Positions 1 through 5,525 are shown, counted from the first letter of the stretch. The stretch: DNA of 5,624 nucleotides from Microcaldota archaeon (GCA_021829015.1 JAJZOJ010000031.1:1-5624); one strand, 5' to 3'. Program-made: numbers and translations. Notes: a model not told the origin generated them from the letters alone.

Positions 1-355
1 ATGCCACCAGTCCGATGGTTGAAGCGGCGAGCACATATGCCGAGGCTTCCTTGTAGCCGTTTATCTTTATCTGCTGCGCCATCGCCGAGGACCTTGCCTC
101 ATTGAGGAGCGCATACGCGCTGCCCTGGTCAGGGGCGTTGCTGGCCAGGCTCATGTAATGGTATGCAGCGGTTAGGTTGGGGTAGAATATCAGATACGAG
201 GAATCATTCACCGAATTGACATAGGAGTAGGTCAGGTTCAGCTCCTGGCTGAAATTGCGGTACGCGGGAAACGAACCGCCCTGCGCCGCGGCGGCGGCAT
301 GCACGCTTGCCATGGCAAAGGCCATGAGCAGTACAGCCGCAATGCCGCCGCGCAT
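1..355 (-). CDS. Secreted or membrane-anchored protein, N-terminal part (runs off the left edge)
   Basis: An open frame reads leftward from ATG 353-355 for 118 codons and leaves the window without a stop, so only the N-terminus is visible. Residues 1-24 look like a signal peptide: a short Arg-containing start, a hydrophobic core (IAAVLLMAFAMA) and an Ala-rich end with likely cleavage near residues 20-24. The next 40 residues are polar and aromatic and hold four N-glycosylation sequons (NFS 34, NLT 40, NDS 50, NLT 60). A mostly helical, Ala/Ser/Gln-rich stretch follows, and the last visible residues (YVLAASTIGLVA) are hydrophobic, possibly the start of a membrane helix. The gene starts 12 bp after the TFB stop on the same strand with no TATA box between, so it is probably co-transcribed with TFB. 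I do not recognise the family. An exported, surface-exposed protein is an inference. Confidence 0.7.
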   Translation of the reverse strand, partial: MRGGIAAVLLMAFAMASVHAAAAAQGGSFPAYRNFSQELNLTYSYVNSVNDSSYLIFYPNLTAAYHYMSLASNAPDQGSAYALLNEARSSAMAQQIKINGYKEASAYVLAASTIGLVA

Positions 356-367
356 GCGATTACACCG

Positions 368-1471
368 CTACAGGTTGACGTCTATGTTGAGCTGCTCCTT
401 CAGCTCCCTGTACCTGTTCCTTATCGTAACTTCCGTTACCCCGGCGACGTCGGCGACCTCCTTCTGGGTGCGCCTCTCGCCAGCAAGGGCCCCTGCAATG
501 TATACAGCCGCGGCGCTTACCCCTGTCGGGCTCCTCCCCGAAACCAGCCCCTTCTTCATCGCGTTCCTGAGGAGCTGTACTGCCTTCTCCTGCGCCTCAC
601 CGCTGAGCTTCAGGGCGTTTACGTACCTTGGCACGTAGCTTATCGGGTCGGTAAGGGGTATCTTCAGGTTTAGCTCGTGGGATATCACCCTGTAGGCCCT
701 GCCTATCTCCTTCTTCGGAAGCCCTGATATGTTTGATATCTCGTCAAGTGTCCTTGGCATGCCAGCCTGGCGGCATGATGCATATATCACGGCCTGCACC
801 ACCGTTTCTATGGGACGGCCGCGTATCAGGTTGCCCTGGACGCACTTCCTGTAGAGAAGCGCGGCGCTCTCCCTTATGTTCTCCGGCAATCCAAGATAGC
901 TGGATACCCTGTTGAGCTCCGGCAGCGCTATCAGGTAGTTGCGCTCGCTAGAGCTTGCTATGCTTGCCCTCTTGTGCCATTTCCTCATTCTGTACAGCTG
1001 GGCCTGCCTCTTCGATGGTATCTTTACGCCGCGGATGTCCTTGTTGTACAGGTCTATCTCCGTTACAAGGCCGCGGTTCGGCTTGGTGTACTTTATAGGC
1101 GCGCCGGTCCTGGCCCTTGCGTTCCTCTGGTCAGAATCGAATGCCCTCCATTCGGGCCCTGTGTCCGTCGCGTTCTCCTCTATTACAAGCCCGCAGTTAT
1201 TGCAGACAAGCTCCCCGCGCTCGCTGTCGAAGAGCAGGTCTATGCTCCCGCAGCTCGGGCACTTCCTTGTCGGACCGGGGGCAAGGTCGCGCTGGGGCAT
1301 AGGCTGGGGATCATTGGCCGCGCCGAATGAGGATCCCCTGCCATTGCGCCGCTTCTCCTGCTCGTCCGCAAGGCTGAGCTTGTTCTGGTTTAATATTATC
1401 TTCCTTATCTTCGGAGCCTCAACATGCTCCGGCTTGCTCTTTATCTTAGCTTTTTTCGTATTGTTTTTCAT
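368..1471 (-). CDS. tfb: Transcription initiation factor B (TFB, archaeal TFIIB)
   Basis: TFB binds the TBP-TATA complex, contacts the BRE and recruits RNA polymerase. The 367-residue protein has the family's domains in order: a zinc ribbon with C71, C74, C90 and C93; a B-reader/linker (about 105-165, with EWRAFDSDQRNARARTGAP, GLVTEID and the basic RQAQLYRMRKWHKR); cyclin fold 1 (about 175-270, with the conserved LLYRKCVQGNLIRGRPIE); and cyclin fold 2 (about 275-365), ending in a helix-turn-helix (TQKEVADVAGVTEVTIRNRY) expected to read the BRE. About 68 residues precede the zinc ribbon, many more than the usual dozen or so. The extension starts Lys-rich and continues Gln/Pro/Arg-rich. The first ATG is chosen because it has a Shine-Dalgarno site and a correctly spaced BRE-TATA. 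An internal ATG (residue 58, 1298-1300) would give a standard-length 310-residue TFB but has no visible ribosome site. Identification is secure; the start is less so. Confidence 0.97.
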   Translation of the reverse strand: MKNNTKKAKIKSKPEHVEAPKIRKIILNQNKLSLADEQEKRRNGRGSSFGAANDPQPMPQRDLAPGPTRKCPSCGSIDLLFDSERGELVCNNCGLVIEENATDTGPEWRAFDSDQRNARARTGAPIKYTKPNRGLVTEIDLYNKDIRGVKIPSKRQAQLYRMRKWHKRASIASSSERNYLIALPELNRVSSYLGLPENIRESAALLYRKCVQGNLIRGRPIETVVQAVIYASCRQAGMPRTLDEISNISGLPKKEIGRAYRVISHELNLKIPLTDPISYVPRYVNALKLSGEAQEKAVQLLRNAMKKGLVSGRSPTGVSAAAVYIAGALAGERRTQKEVADVAGVTEVTIRNRYRELKEQLNIDVNL

Positions 1472-1477
1472 TTGATT

Positions 1478-1483
1478 CCACCT
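1478..1483 (-). promoter_or_regulatory. Ribosome binding site of TFB
   Basis: On the minus strand AGGTGG lies 6 nt before the TFB ATG and matches part of the archaeal Shine-Dalgarno sequence GGAGGTG. It supports the upstream TFB start over the internal ATG at residue 58. Confidence 0.6.
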
Positions 1484-1509
1484 TGTAGGCTCCTAGCTCA
1501 GTGCTAAGG

Positions 1510-1524
1510 CTTTTAAACATTTCC
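1510..1524 (-). promoter_or_regulatory. Proximal TFB promoter (BRE + TATA)
   Basis: On the minus strand GGAAAT (fits the BRE pattern RNWAAW) is followed by one G and then TTTAAAAG, a good archaeal TATA box. A start about 26 nt downstream would fall near 1488, giving a leader of about 17 nt that includes the AGGTGG ribosome site. An imperfect inverted repeat (TAGC 1494-1497 and GCTA 1503-1506, with flanking CC/GG out of register by one base) lies between the TATA box and the predicted start. Confidence 0.6.
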
Positions 1525-1537
1525 TAAAATTAGCCAC

Positions 1538-1557
1538 TATTATTCTGAAGAATAATA
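1538..1557. promoter_or_regulatory. Perfect 9+2+9 inverted repeat, candidate operator
   Basis: TATTATTCT (1538-1546), two bases (GA), then its exact reverse complement AGAATAATA (1549-1557). It abuts the distal TFB TATA box (1558-1565) and reaches the expected start site near 1535-1537. A protein bound there would block polymerase recruitment from the distal promoter. It is 13 bp upstream of the proximal BRE. The structure is seen directly; the operator role is inferred. AT-rich DNA produces some such repeats by chance. Confidence 0.45.
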
Positions 1558-1572
1558 TATTTAAACTTTTCT
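1558..1572 (-). promoter_or_regulatory. Distal TFB promoter (BRE + TATA)
   Basis: On the minus strand AGAAAA (fits RNWAAW) is followed by one G and then TTTAAATA, a near-ideal archaeal TATA box in the same layout as the proximal promoter. A start near 1535 would give a leader of about 64 nt. The region is AT-rich, so a chance match is possible, but BRE, spacing and TATA all agree. Confidence 0.45.
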
Positions 1573-1580
1573 ATGGAGCC

Positions 1581-1588
1581 TTTATAAA
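1581..1588 (+). promoter_or_regulatory. Candidate upstream TATA box of the MazG-like gene
   Basis: TTTATAAA is self-complementary and could act in either direction. Rightward it would start transcription near 1610, after the in-frame ATG at 1597 and 56 nt before the preferred start at 1666. No BRE-like sequence precedes it (GGAGCC), so it ranks below the box at 1628. Confidence 0.3.
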
Positions 1589-1607
1589 CTCTCCTTATGG
1601 TGCCGAC

Positions 1608-1620
1608 GTTGCGGCGCAAC
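1608..1620. repeat. Perfect 6+1+6 inverted repeat upstream of the MazG-like gene
   Basis: GTTGCG, one G, then CGCAAC. It lies just upstream of the TATA box at 1628-1635, where an archaeal activator or repressor could bind, and also at the expected start of transcripts from the TATA box at 1581. Function unknown; it may be chance. Confidence 0.35.
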
Positions 1621-1627
1621 TGCAATG

Positions 1628-1635
1628 CTTATATC
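1628..1635 (+). promoter_or_regulatory. TATA box of the MazG-like gene
   Basis: CTTATATC is centred about 34 bp before the ATG at 1666. A start near 1657-1659 would leave a leader of under 10 nt, essentially leaderless. It rules out the longer frame starting at 1597 for transcripts from this promoter. Confidence 0.5.
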
Positions 1636-1665
1636 TGTTGGCATGGAATATACTGCGGGGGTACG

Positions 1666-1980
1666 ATGGACTTCAACGCTTACCAGGCGGAATCCAGGAA
1701 GACTGCAATATATCCGGAGGAGTACAAGCTCATATACACGACGATAGCGCTGTGCGGCGAGGCCGGGGAGCTAGCCAACAAGGTGAAGAAGAAGCTCAGG
1801 GGCGACGGGGATCTCGATATGGAGGGGGTAATAGGCGAGCTGGGCGACATACTGTGGTACCTGTCGCAGATTGCCACGGACATCGACGTGGAATTGGAGC
1901 ATATAGCGACGAAAAACCTCGAGAAGCTTAGGAGCAGGCAGGAGCGAGGGGTCACTAAAGGCAATGGCGATTTCAGGTAA
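1666..1980 (+). CDS. MazG-like nucleoside triphosphate pyrophosphohydrolase
   Basis: A 104-residue all-alpha NTP pyrophosphohydrolase of the MazG-like superfamily. Such enzymes cleave NTPs or dNTPs to the monophosphate and pyrophosphate with Mg2+, often removing damaged or non-canonical nucleotides. The metal-binding pattern is visible: E32 and E35 in GEAGELANKVKKK, then E58 and D61 in GELGDILWYLSQIA. The C-terminus (NLEKLRSRQERGVTKGNGDFR) matches the NLEKL..R..RG...G.GD.R ending common in single-domain bacterial, archaeal and phage members. The frame extends upstream to ATG 1597, but the start at 1666 is preferred: the extra 23 residues (Cys/Trp-rich) do not resemble the family, the TATA box at 1628 lies inside them, and a G-run (1657-1662) sits just before ATG 1666. 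It is transcribed away from TFB through a shared control region. The real substrate cannot be told from sequence. Confidence 0.88.
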   Translation: MDFNAYQAESRKTAIYPEEYKLIYTTIALCGEAGELANKVKKKLRGDGDLDMEGVIGELGDILWYLSQIATDIDVELEHIATKNLEKLRSRQERGVTKGNGDFR

Positions 1981-2303
1981 ATTCTCTTAGCGGCAGACCG
2001 TAGCCCTCTTTCTGTTTTAGGCAGCATTAGTCTGAGCGGCTCTAAGGCCTTGCATACACACATCACACCGCATCGGCGCGTTTCATCCGTTGCAGCACGC
2101 TCGTAGTGTCATCGCTTAATGCACTGCTCCGGTATCGTTTCTGTTCCGAATTCGGCCTTGGGCCATCGGTGCGCTTCGTATGAGAGGAGCTTCCTCCTTT
2201 CGGTAGGCTGCCCGTCTGCCGCCGTTATTATTCTGCACTTTCAGATTTTTATAGAGATATGGCGCGGCATGGGAACGTCTATTGGCTAACCCCTATTTAA
2301 CGT
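1981..2303. other. Intergenic stretch with no recognised gene
   Basis: No convincing coding frame on either strand. The longest plus frame outside known genes is a 56-codon ATG frame (2119-2289) with no ribosome site, TATA box or recognisable sequence. No tRNA T-arm, C/D box set, SRP or RNase P signature was seen by eye. What it does hold: a perfect 10-bp palindrome CCGAATTCGG (2146-2155), a small GAGGA-GCT-TCCTC hairpin (2184-2196), a loose direct repeat (2071-2084 and 2164-2177, 12 of 14 bases alike), a T-rich patch after the MazG-like stop (about 2006-2020) that could help end transcription, and a TATA-like box at 2246. Confidence 0.5.
2246..2253 (+). promoter_or_regulatory. Orphan TATA-like box
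   Basis: TTTTTATA resembles the other TATA boxes here. Rightward it would start near 2278-2280 and give the repeat-protein gene a second transcript with a leader of about 55 nt. Read leftward (TATAAAAA) it could drive an RNA across the gene-free stretch. No gene is placed correctly for it. Confidence 0.3.
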
Positions 2304-2311
2304 ATTTATAT
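2304..2311 (+). promoter_or_regulatory. TATA box of the LRV-like gene, leaderless start
   Basis: ATTTATAT is centred about 27 bp before ATG 2335, so transcription should begin at or within a base or two of the start codon. This decides the start: the TTG at 2317, six codons upstream in frame, would not be in the transcript. Confidence 0.6.
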
Positions 2312-2334
2312 CTTGGTTGCTGACGGTTATTGCA

Positions 2335-2817
2335 ATGGGGGGCAACATACGGGCGATGCAGGCGATCGAGGCCGCCTTTGCGACAGAGTATGCCGGCTCG
2401 AAAGACGGTAGGCTCAGGAGGGATATTGCTGCCTGCAAGACTGCGCCCCCGGAGGTCCTGGATTCCATGGCAAGGCGGAAGGGAGAGGGAAGGCCTGTGC
2501 TCTTCAGAATAGCGGAAAATCCGTCGACCTGGACCACTACCCTCGTGCACCTGATCAGGGAATGCAGCGACAGCTCCTGGAAGCTCTGCATCGCGCACAC
2601 GGCTATGGTGAGGCTCCTTGACGAGAAAAGCGCCACGGAGGATGTATTCGGCTTCGTAGCGAACCTGCCCGACCGCAGAAGCAACTCCATGCTGAAGAAC
2701 GTGGCCCTTTGCGACCCAAGGCTGCCATACAGCATTATGAGCATAATGAGGTACGACCACGACAAGAGGATTGCGGAGGGGGCGCGTCGGCGCATGCTCG
2801 AGTTCTTCAGGAACTGA
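2335..2817 (+). CDS. LRV/HEAT-like helical repeat protein, function unknown
   Basis: A 160-residue soluble protein with no signal peptide or membrane helix. It is built of about four degenerate units of 26-28 residues with the pattern (L/V)xxxIAxxxxxPxxxLxxL: about 27-52 (LRRDIAACKTAPPEVLDSMA), 55-80 (VLFRIAENPSTW then TTLVHLI), a less regular unit at 82-110, and 118-144 (SMLKNVALCDPRLPYSIMSI), then a basic C-terminal half-unit (KRIAEGARRRML). This resembles leucine-rich repeat variant (LRV) or HEAT-type alpha-alpha repeats, which usually bind proteins or nucleic acids. The N-terminal iron-sulfur cysteine cluster known in one LRV protein is absent; the four Cys (34, 77, 85, 126) are scattered. 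It has its own promoter. The next gene begins 49 bp later with its own TATA box. Coding is well supported by the repeat pattern; the biological role cannot be inferred. Confidence 0.75.
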   Translation: MGGNIRAMQAIEAAFATEYAGSKDGRLRRDIAACKTAPPEVLDSMARRKGEGRPVLFRIAENPSTWTTTLVHLIRECSDSSWKLCIAHTAMVRLLDEKSATEDVFGFVANLPDRRSNSMLKNVALCDPRLPYSIMSIMRYDHDKRIAEGARRRMLEFFRN

Positions 2818-2837
2818 ACCGAAGCTACACGCTTTGG

Positions 2838-2845
2838 TTTTTATT
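2838..2845 (+). promoter_or_regulatory. TATA box of the BofA-like gene, leaderless start
   Basis: TTTTTATT is centred about 26 bp before ATG 2867, which places the transcript start at the start codon. The T-run may also help end transcription of the preceding gene, whose stop is 20 bp upstream. Confidence 0.55.
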
Positions 2846-2866
2846 CATTGGCTCCCAATACGAAGC

Positions 2867-3151
2867 ATGCCAATACCCGCAATCAGCACGACACTGCTTA
2901 GCGAAATAGTGCTTGTGGCCCTGATAGCGGTAGTATTGTTCGTGATCTTCAAGATAGGGGGAAAGGTCCTCAAGCTCTTCTTCGGCATAATAGCTAACAG
3001 CATACTTGGAGTAATAGCGATATTCCTGGTCAACTACCTTTTCCATATGGGAATACCGCTCGTGATATACACGCTGATACCAACGGCGCTCTTCGGGCTC
3101 CCTGCCGTCGGAACCCTTATAATACTCAAGTTCTTCGGCGCGCTCGGCTAG
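2867..3151 (+). CDS. BofA-like small integral membrane protein
   Basis: A 94-residue, very hydrophobic protein. Likely membrane segments are residues 12-30 (EIVLVALIAVVLFVIFKI), about 38-58 (LFFGIIANSILGVIAIFLVN) and about 63-90, which ends TALFGLPAVGTLIILKFFG. The pattern of a Gly-rich second helix ending in N, then a hydrophobic stretch closing with G(I/L)P(G/A)VxxLxxLK, matches the BofA family. BofA itself is known from Bacillus as an inhibitor of pro-sigma-K processing. Archaea have no sigma-K, so the name here denotes family resemblance only. The frame is open further upstream, but the TATA box at 2838 and loss of hydrophobic character before residue 1 support ATG 2867. It converges on the histone gene, with 14 bp between stops. 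Confidence 0.7.
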   Translation: MPIPAISTTLLSEIVLVALIAVVLFVIFKIGGKVLKLFFGIIANSILGVIAIFLVNYLFHMGIPLVIYTLIPTALFGLPAVGTLIILKFFGALG

Positions 3152-3165
3152 GCGCGGTGCGGGAT

Positions 3166-3363
3166 TCAGCCGCAGGCGAGCTTTATGTCGCTCGCGTCCA
3201 CCGTCTTCCTCTTCGCATGAAGCGAGAGCCTTACAGCCTTGCTCGCTATGTCGAATGACGCCCTGTTTATGTGCTTGTGGAACTCCGCCACTGCCTCGGA
3301 GCTCACCCTTGAGGCGCCTGCCTCCTTCAGTATTCTCCTTGCGGTCCCCTCTGATATGTACAT
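3166..3363 (-). CDS. Archaeal histone (HMf family)
   Basis: A 65-residue histone-fold protein expected to dimerise and wrap DNA. From memory of HMfB it aligns without gaps: R10, G16, R19 (AGASRVS), H49, R52-K53-T54 in loop L2 (HAKRKT), and D59 that pairs with R52 all fall at the same positions. The three helices are about residues 3-14, 21-48 and 56-64. It ends at LACG, four residues before HMfB's 69 and without its basic RRFKK tail. Residues reported to link stacked HMfB dimers are changed: K30 faces K61 instead of Glu, R34 has no partner at 65 (Gly), and position 48 is Leu rather than Arg. ATG 3363 is chosen because the TATA box at 3397 predicts an 11-nt leader. Upstream on the same strand, Hel308 ends 68 bp before it; the two are probably separate units. 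Confidence 0.95.
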   Translation of the reverse strand: MYISEGTARRILKEAGASRVSSEAVAEFHKHINRASFDIASKAVRLSLHAKRKTVDASDIKLACG

Positions 3364-3396
3364 CGAATATACCCTGGAAACAATGGCTACAGCAAA

Positions 3397-3404
3397 CTTA
3401 AAAA
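3397..3404 (-). promoter_or_regulatory. TATA box of the histone gene
   Basis: TTTTTAAG on the minus strand is centred about 37 bp before the histone ATG, giving a start near 3374 and a leader of about 11 nt. It lies between the Hel308 stop and the histone, so the histone probably has its own transcript; its T-run could also help end Hel308 transcripts. No clear BRE precedes it. Confidence 0.5.
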
Positions 3405-3431
3405 CAGGTACGTTTTAGCGGAACAACGCGT

Positions 3432-5507
3432 CTACTGCAATTGCGCGAAGACCTTCTCCGCAACCTCCTTCCCGAGTATGGAGGCAACCTTTTCCCTGTT
3501 CGGGATTATCTCCGATGCCTTCTTTATTCCGTTGATGTACAATGCCCTTGCCCTGACCCTTCCTATCTGCTCCAGTCTCACCAGGTCAAGCAATTCCTCC
3601 CTGATCCCGTACCGCATCCTGACCCTTATGTTCATGAGCTCCCTCTGGGGCATGCGGAGTATGCGCGCTATCTCCGATGAGGCATAGAGCAGCCAGTCCG
3701 CGTTTGTTATCTTAGTGTAGAGCGCCCCAGGGGTAGTGGAGTATCTGTCCATTATCTCCTGCTCCCTCTTCTCGTCCATCCAGTCCCTGAGCATGAGCGC
3801 GGTACTGAAGGCCTTCTCCGGATAATCGTCAGAGGCGCTCACAGGCACGTTCATGACGTTCACCAAGGAGTAGTACATCTCCTCTGCCTCCCTCGTCGCC
3901 TTGACGTGGGGCCTCATCTCCAGGGTATTCGATATCATGTACAGCATGCCGATGGAATCAGGCTCCGATGAGAGCATGTCCACTATCCACTTCGCGGACA
4001 TCGGGTCTATGTACAGCTCGCTCACCCTCTTTCCCAAACGCGTAGCCGTGAACCTTGACCCATCGGCATCTATGAACCCCCATTCATCCAGTTCGTCTAT
4101 TACCTCTTCGAGTATCCTGTTTATGTGGCTGGCGCTGCCGTACTGGTGGCTGTAGAATGTCTTTTCCATGAATTTCTCCAACGCGGTTGCGCTGTTTATG
4201 AAGTTCTCGGCTATGAATGCTAGGACATGGGTCCTTAGCACAGGGGCTATCCCCAATGATGAGTTTATCGGTTCGGGCTTCCTGCTTATGTACTCGAGCA
4301 TCTCCTCTATTCTGTCCTTTGCGGATACCGCTATCAATGCCCTGCCCTCCTTGTCGTATTTCGGCCTTCCTGCCCTTCCGAACAACTGGGTTAGCTCGTT
4401 CACCCCCAATTTCTCGCTGTAACCGCCGCTGAACCTGCTAGTGTCCCTGACCAATACGGTATGCGCAGGGGTGTTGACCCCGAAGCCTAGCGTGGTAGTG
4501 GAGCATATAGCCTTTATCCTGTTAGCCCTGAAGGCATTCTCTATCGCGGCGCGCTGCTTGTTCAGAAGCCCGGAATGGTGGAATGCCACGCCGTTGGTCA
4601 CAAGCCCCGAGAGCTTCCTGCACTGCTCCGTAGGTCGGTCGAGGGCATTTAGGACAACGGAGCTCACCTTCTCCAATTCCGCGAGGTCCTCCCTTGACAG
4701 CTTGCCCTTTATTAACTCGGAAAGGCGCACAGCGCCGGCCTCCGCCCCCCTCTTCGTGGAGAAGAACACCAGTGCCTGCTTGTGCCTCTCAAGGACATCC
4801 TCCGCTACCCTCACCTCTGGGATCTTCACCTTGCCGGCTAGGCTCTCCTCCCTGCCTTTGTAGTATGCGGTGCCGTCATGCAGGACCCCCTTCTCGAGCT
4901 TGACCGGCCTGTAATCGCTCTCCACGAGCTCCGCCCCCATCCACTTTGCAAGCTCCGCGGCGTTGCCTATGGTGGCGCTCAGGGCTACCATCTGCGCATC
5001 GCACATCATTGAGAGCTTCGTTATCAGCAATTCAAGGGTCGGCCCGCGCGACGGATCCTCGAGCATGTGGACCTCGTCTAATACGATGCAGCCTATGCTG
5101 CTCAGCCAGTCCATGCCGTGCCTGAGAAGGGAATCGAACTTCTCGGTTGAGAAGAACAGCATGCTGAACTCCCTGAGCCAGAGGTCGTTGGAATCAAGGT
5201 CCCCTATCGATAGCACTGAGCTAACGTATGGGTACGATTCCTTGAATTCTGAGAACTTCTCAGATGCGAGCGCCCTCATAGGTGCTATGTATATCGCCTT
5301 CCTGCCCTTCAGTATCGCGTTCATGCATGCGATCTCAGCTATCAGGGTCTTTCCGCTCGCCGTCGGGCTGGCGACTACCATATTGATTCCGGATAGAAGA
5401 CCGCTGGCTATCGCGGATTCCTGCGGCGGCGTAAGCTTGGATATGCCGCGCAGTGCCATTGATTCAAGTATCTCCTTTGGTATGACGCCGTGCCCGGAAG
5501 CTTCCAT
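3432..5507 (-). CDS. hel308: Hel308-type ATP-dependent DNA helicase (Ski2-like, SF2)
   Basis: Hel308 is a 3'-5' DNA helicase that acts at stalled replication forks and unwinds lagging strands. The 691 residues match the usual length of about 700, with all motifs present: Q motif (LTPPQESAI, 25-33), Walker A (ASPTASGKT, 46-54), Ia (APMRAL, 75-80), Ib (STEKFDSLLR, 120-129), DEVH box (LDEVHML, 143-149), III (ALSATI, 175-180), IV (ALVFFSTKR, 245-253), GVAFHHSGL (306-314), V (STTTLGFGVNTPA, 336-348) and VI (QLFGRAGRPKYD, 374-385). A winged-helix and ratchet region follows, then a helix-hairpin-helix domain 5 with the Hel308 signature GRVRARALYINGIKKASEI (649-667). That ending separates it from RNA-processing Ski2/Mtr4 proteins. 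The N-terminus fits the family at ATG 5507. No ribosome site precedes it. Nothing suggests damage or fusion. Confidence 0.96.
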   Translation of the reverse strand: MEASGHGVIPKEILESMALRGISKLTPPQESAIASGLLSGINMVVASPTASGKTLIAEIACMNAILKGRKAIYIAPMRALASEKFSEFKESYPYVSSVLSIGDLDSNDLWLREFSMLFFSTEKFDSLLRHGMDWLSSIGCIVLDEVHMLEDPSRGPTLELLITKLSMMCDAQMVALSATIGNAAELAKWMGAELVESDYRPVKLEKGVLHDGTAYYKGREESLAGKVKIPEVRVAEDVLERHKQALVFFSTKRGAEAGAVRLSELIKGKLSREDLAELEKVSSVVLNALDRPTEQCRKLSGLVTNGVAFHHSGLLNKQRAAIENAFRANRIKAICSTTTLGFGVNTPAHTVLVRDTSRFSGGYSEKLGVNELTQLFGRAGRPKYDKEGRALIAVSAKDRIEEMLEYISRKPEPINSSLGIAPVLRTHVLAFIAENFINSATALEKFMEKTFYSHQYGSASHINRILEEVIDELDEWGFIDADGSRFTATRLGKRVSELYIDPMSAKWIVDMLSSEPDSIGMLYMISNTLEMRPHVKATREAEEMYYSLVNVMNVPVSASDDYPEKAFSTALMLRDWMDEKREQEIMDRYSTTPGALYTKITNADWLLYASSEIARILRMPQRELMNIRVRMRYGIREELLDLVRLEQIGRVRARALYINGIKKASEIIPNREKVASILGKEVAEKVFAQLQ

Positions 5508-5525
5508 CGTATCTGTATGATTTCT

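Noticed and set aside
939..1475. Long plus-strand frame opposite TFB
   Set aside because: It is antisense to a clearly conserved gene and its translation has no recognisable domain; likewise plus-strand frames across 3441-5520 opposite Hel308 and minus-strand frames across 2286-2795 opposite the repeat protein.
1597..1665. Longer start of the MazG-like gene at ATG 1597
   Set aside because: The extra 23 residues do not resemble the family, and the best TATA box (1628-1635) lies inside them, so transcripts from it would not include this ATG.
2006..2020. Terminator after the MazG-like gene
   Set aside because: The T-rich patch is broken by C and G and has no stable hairpin; too weak to annotate as a terminator.
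1981..2240. Possible C/D box RNA or tRNA in the gene-free stretch
   Set aside because: Some GATGA-like boxes occur on the minus strand, but no CTGA box follows them, and no T-arm with a matching stem is present on either strand.
2119..2289. 56-codon plus-strand frame in the gene-free stretch
   Set aside because: No ribosome site, no TATA box at the right distance, no recognisable sequence; expected by chance at this length.
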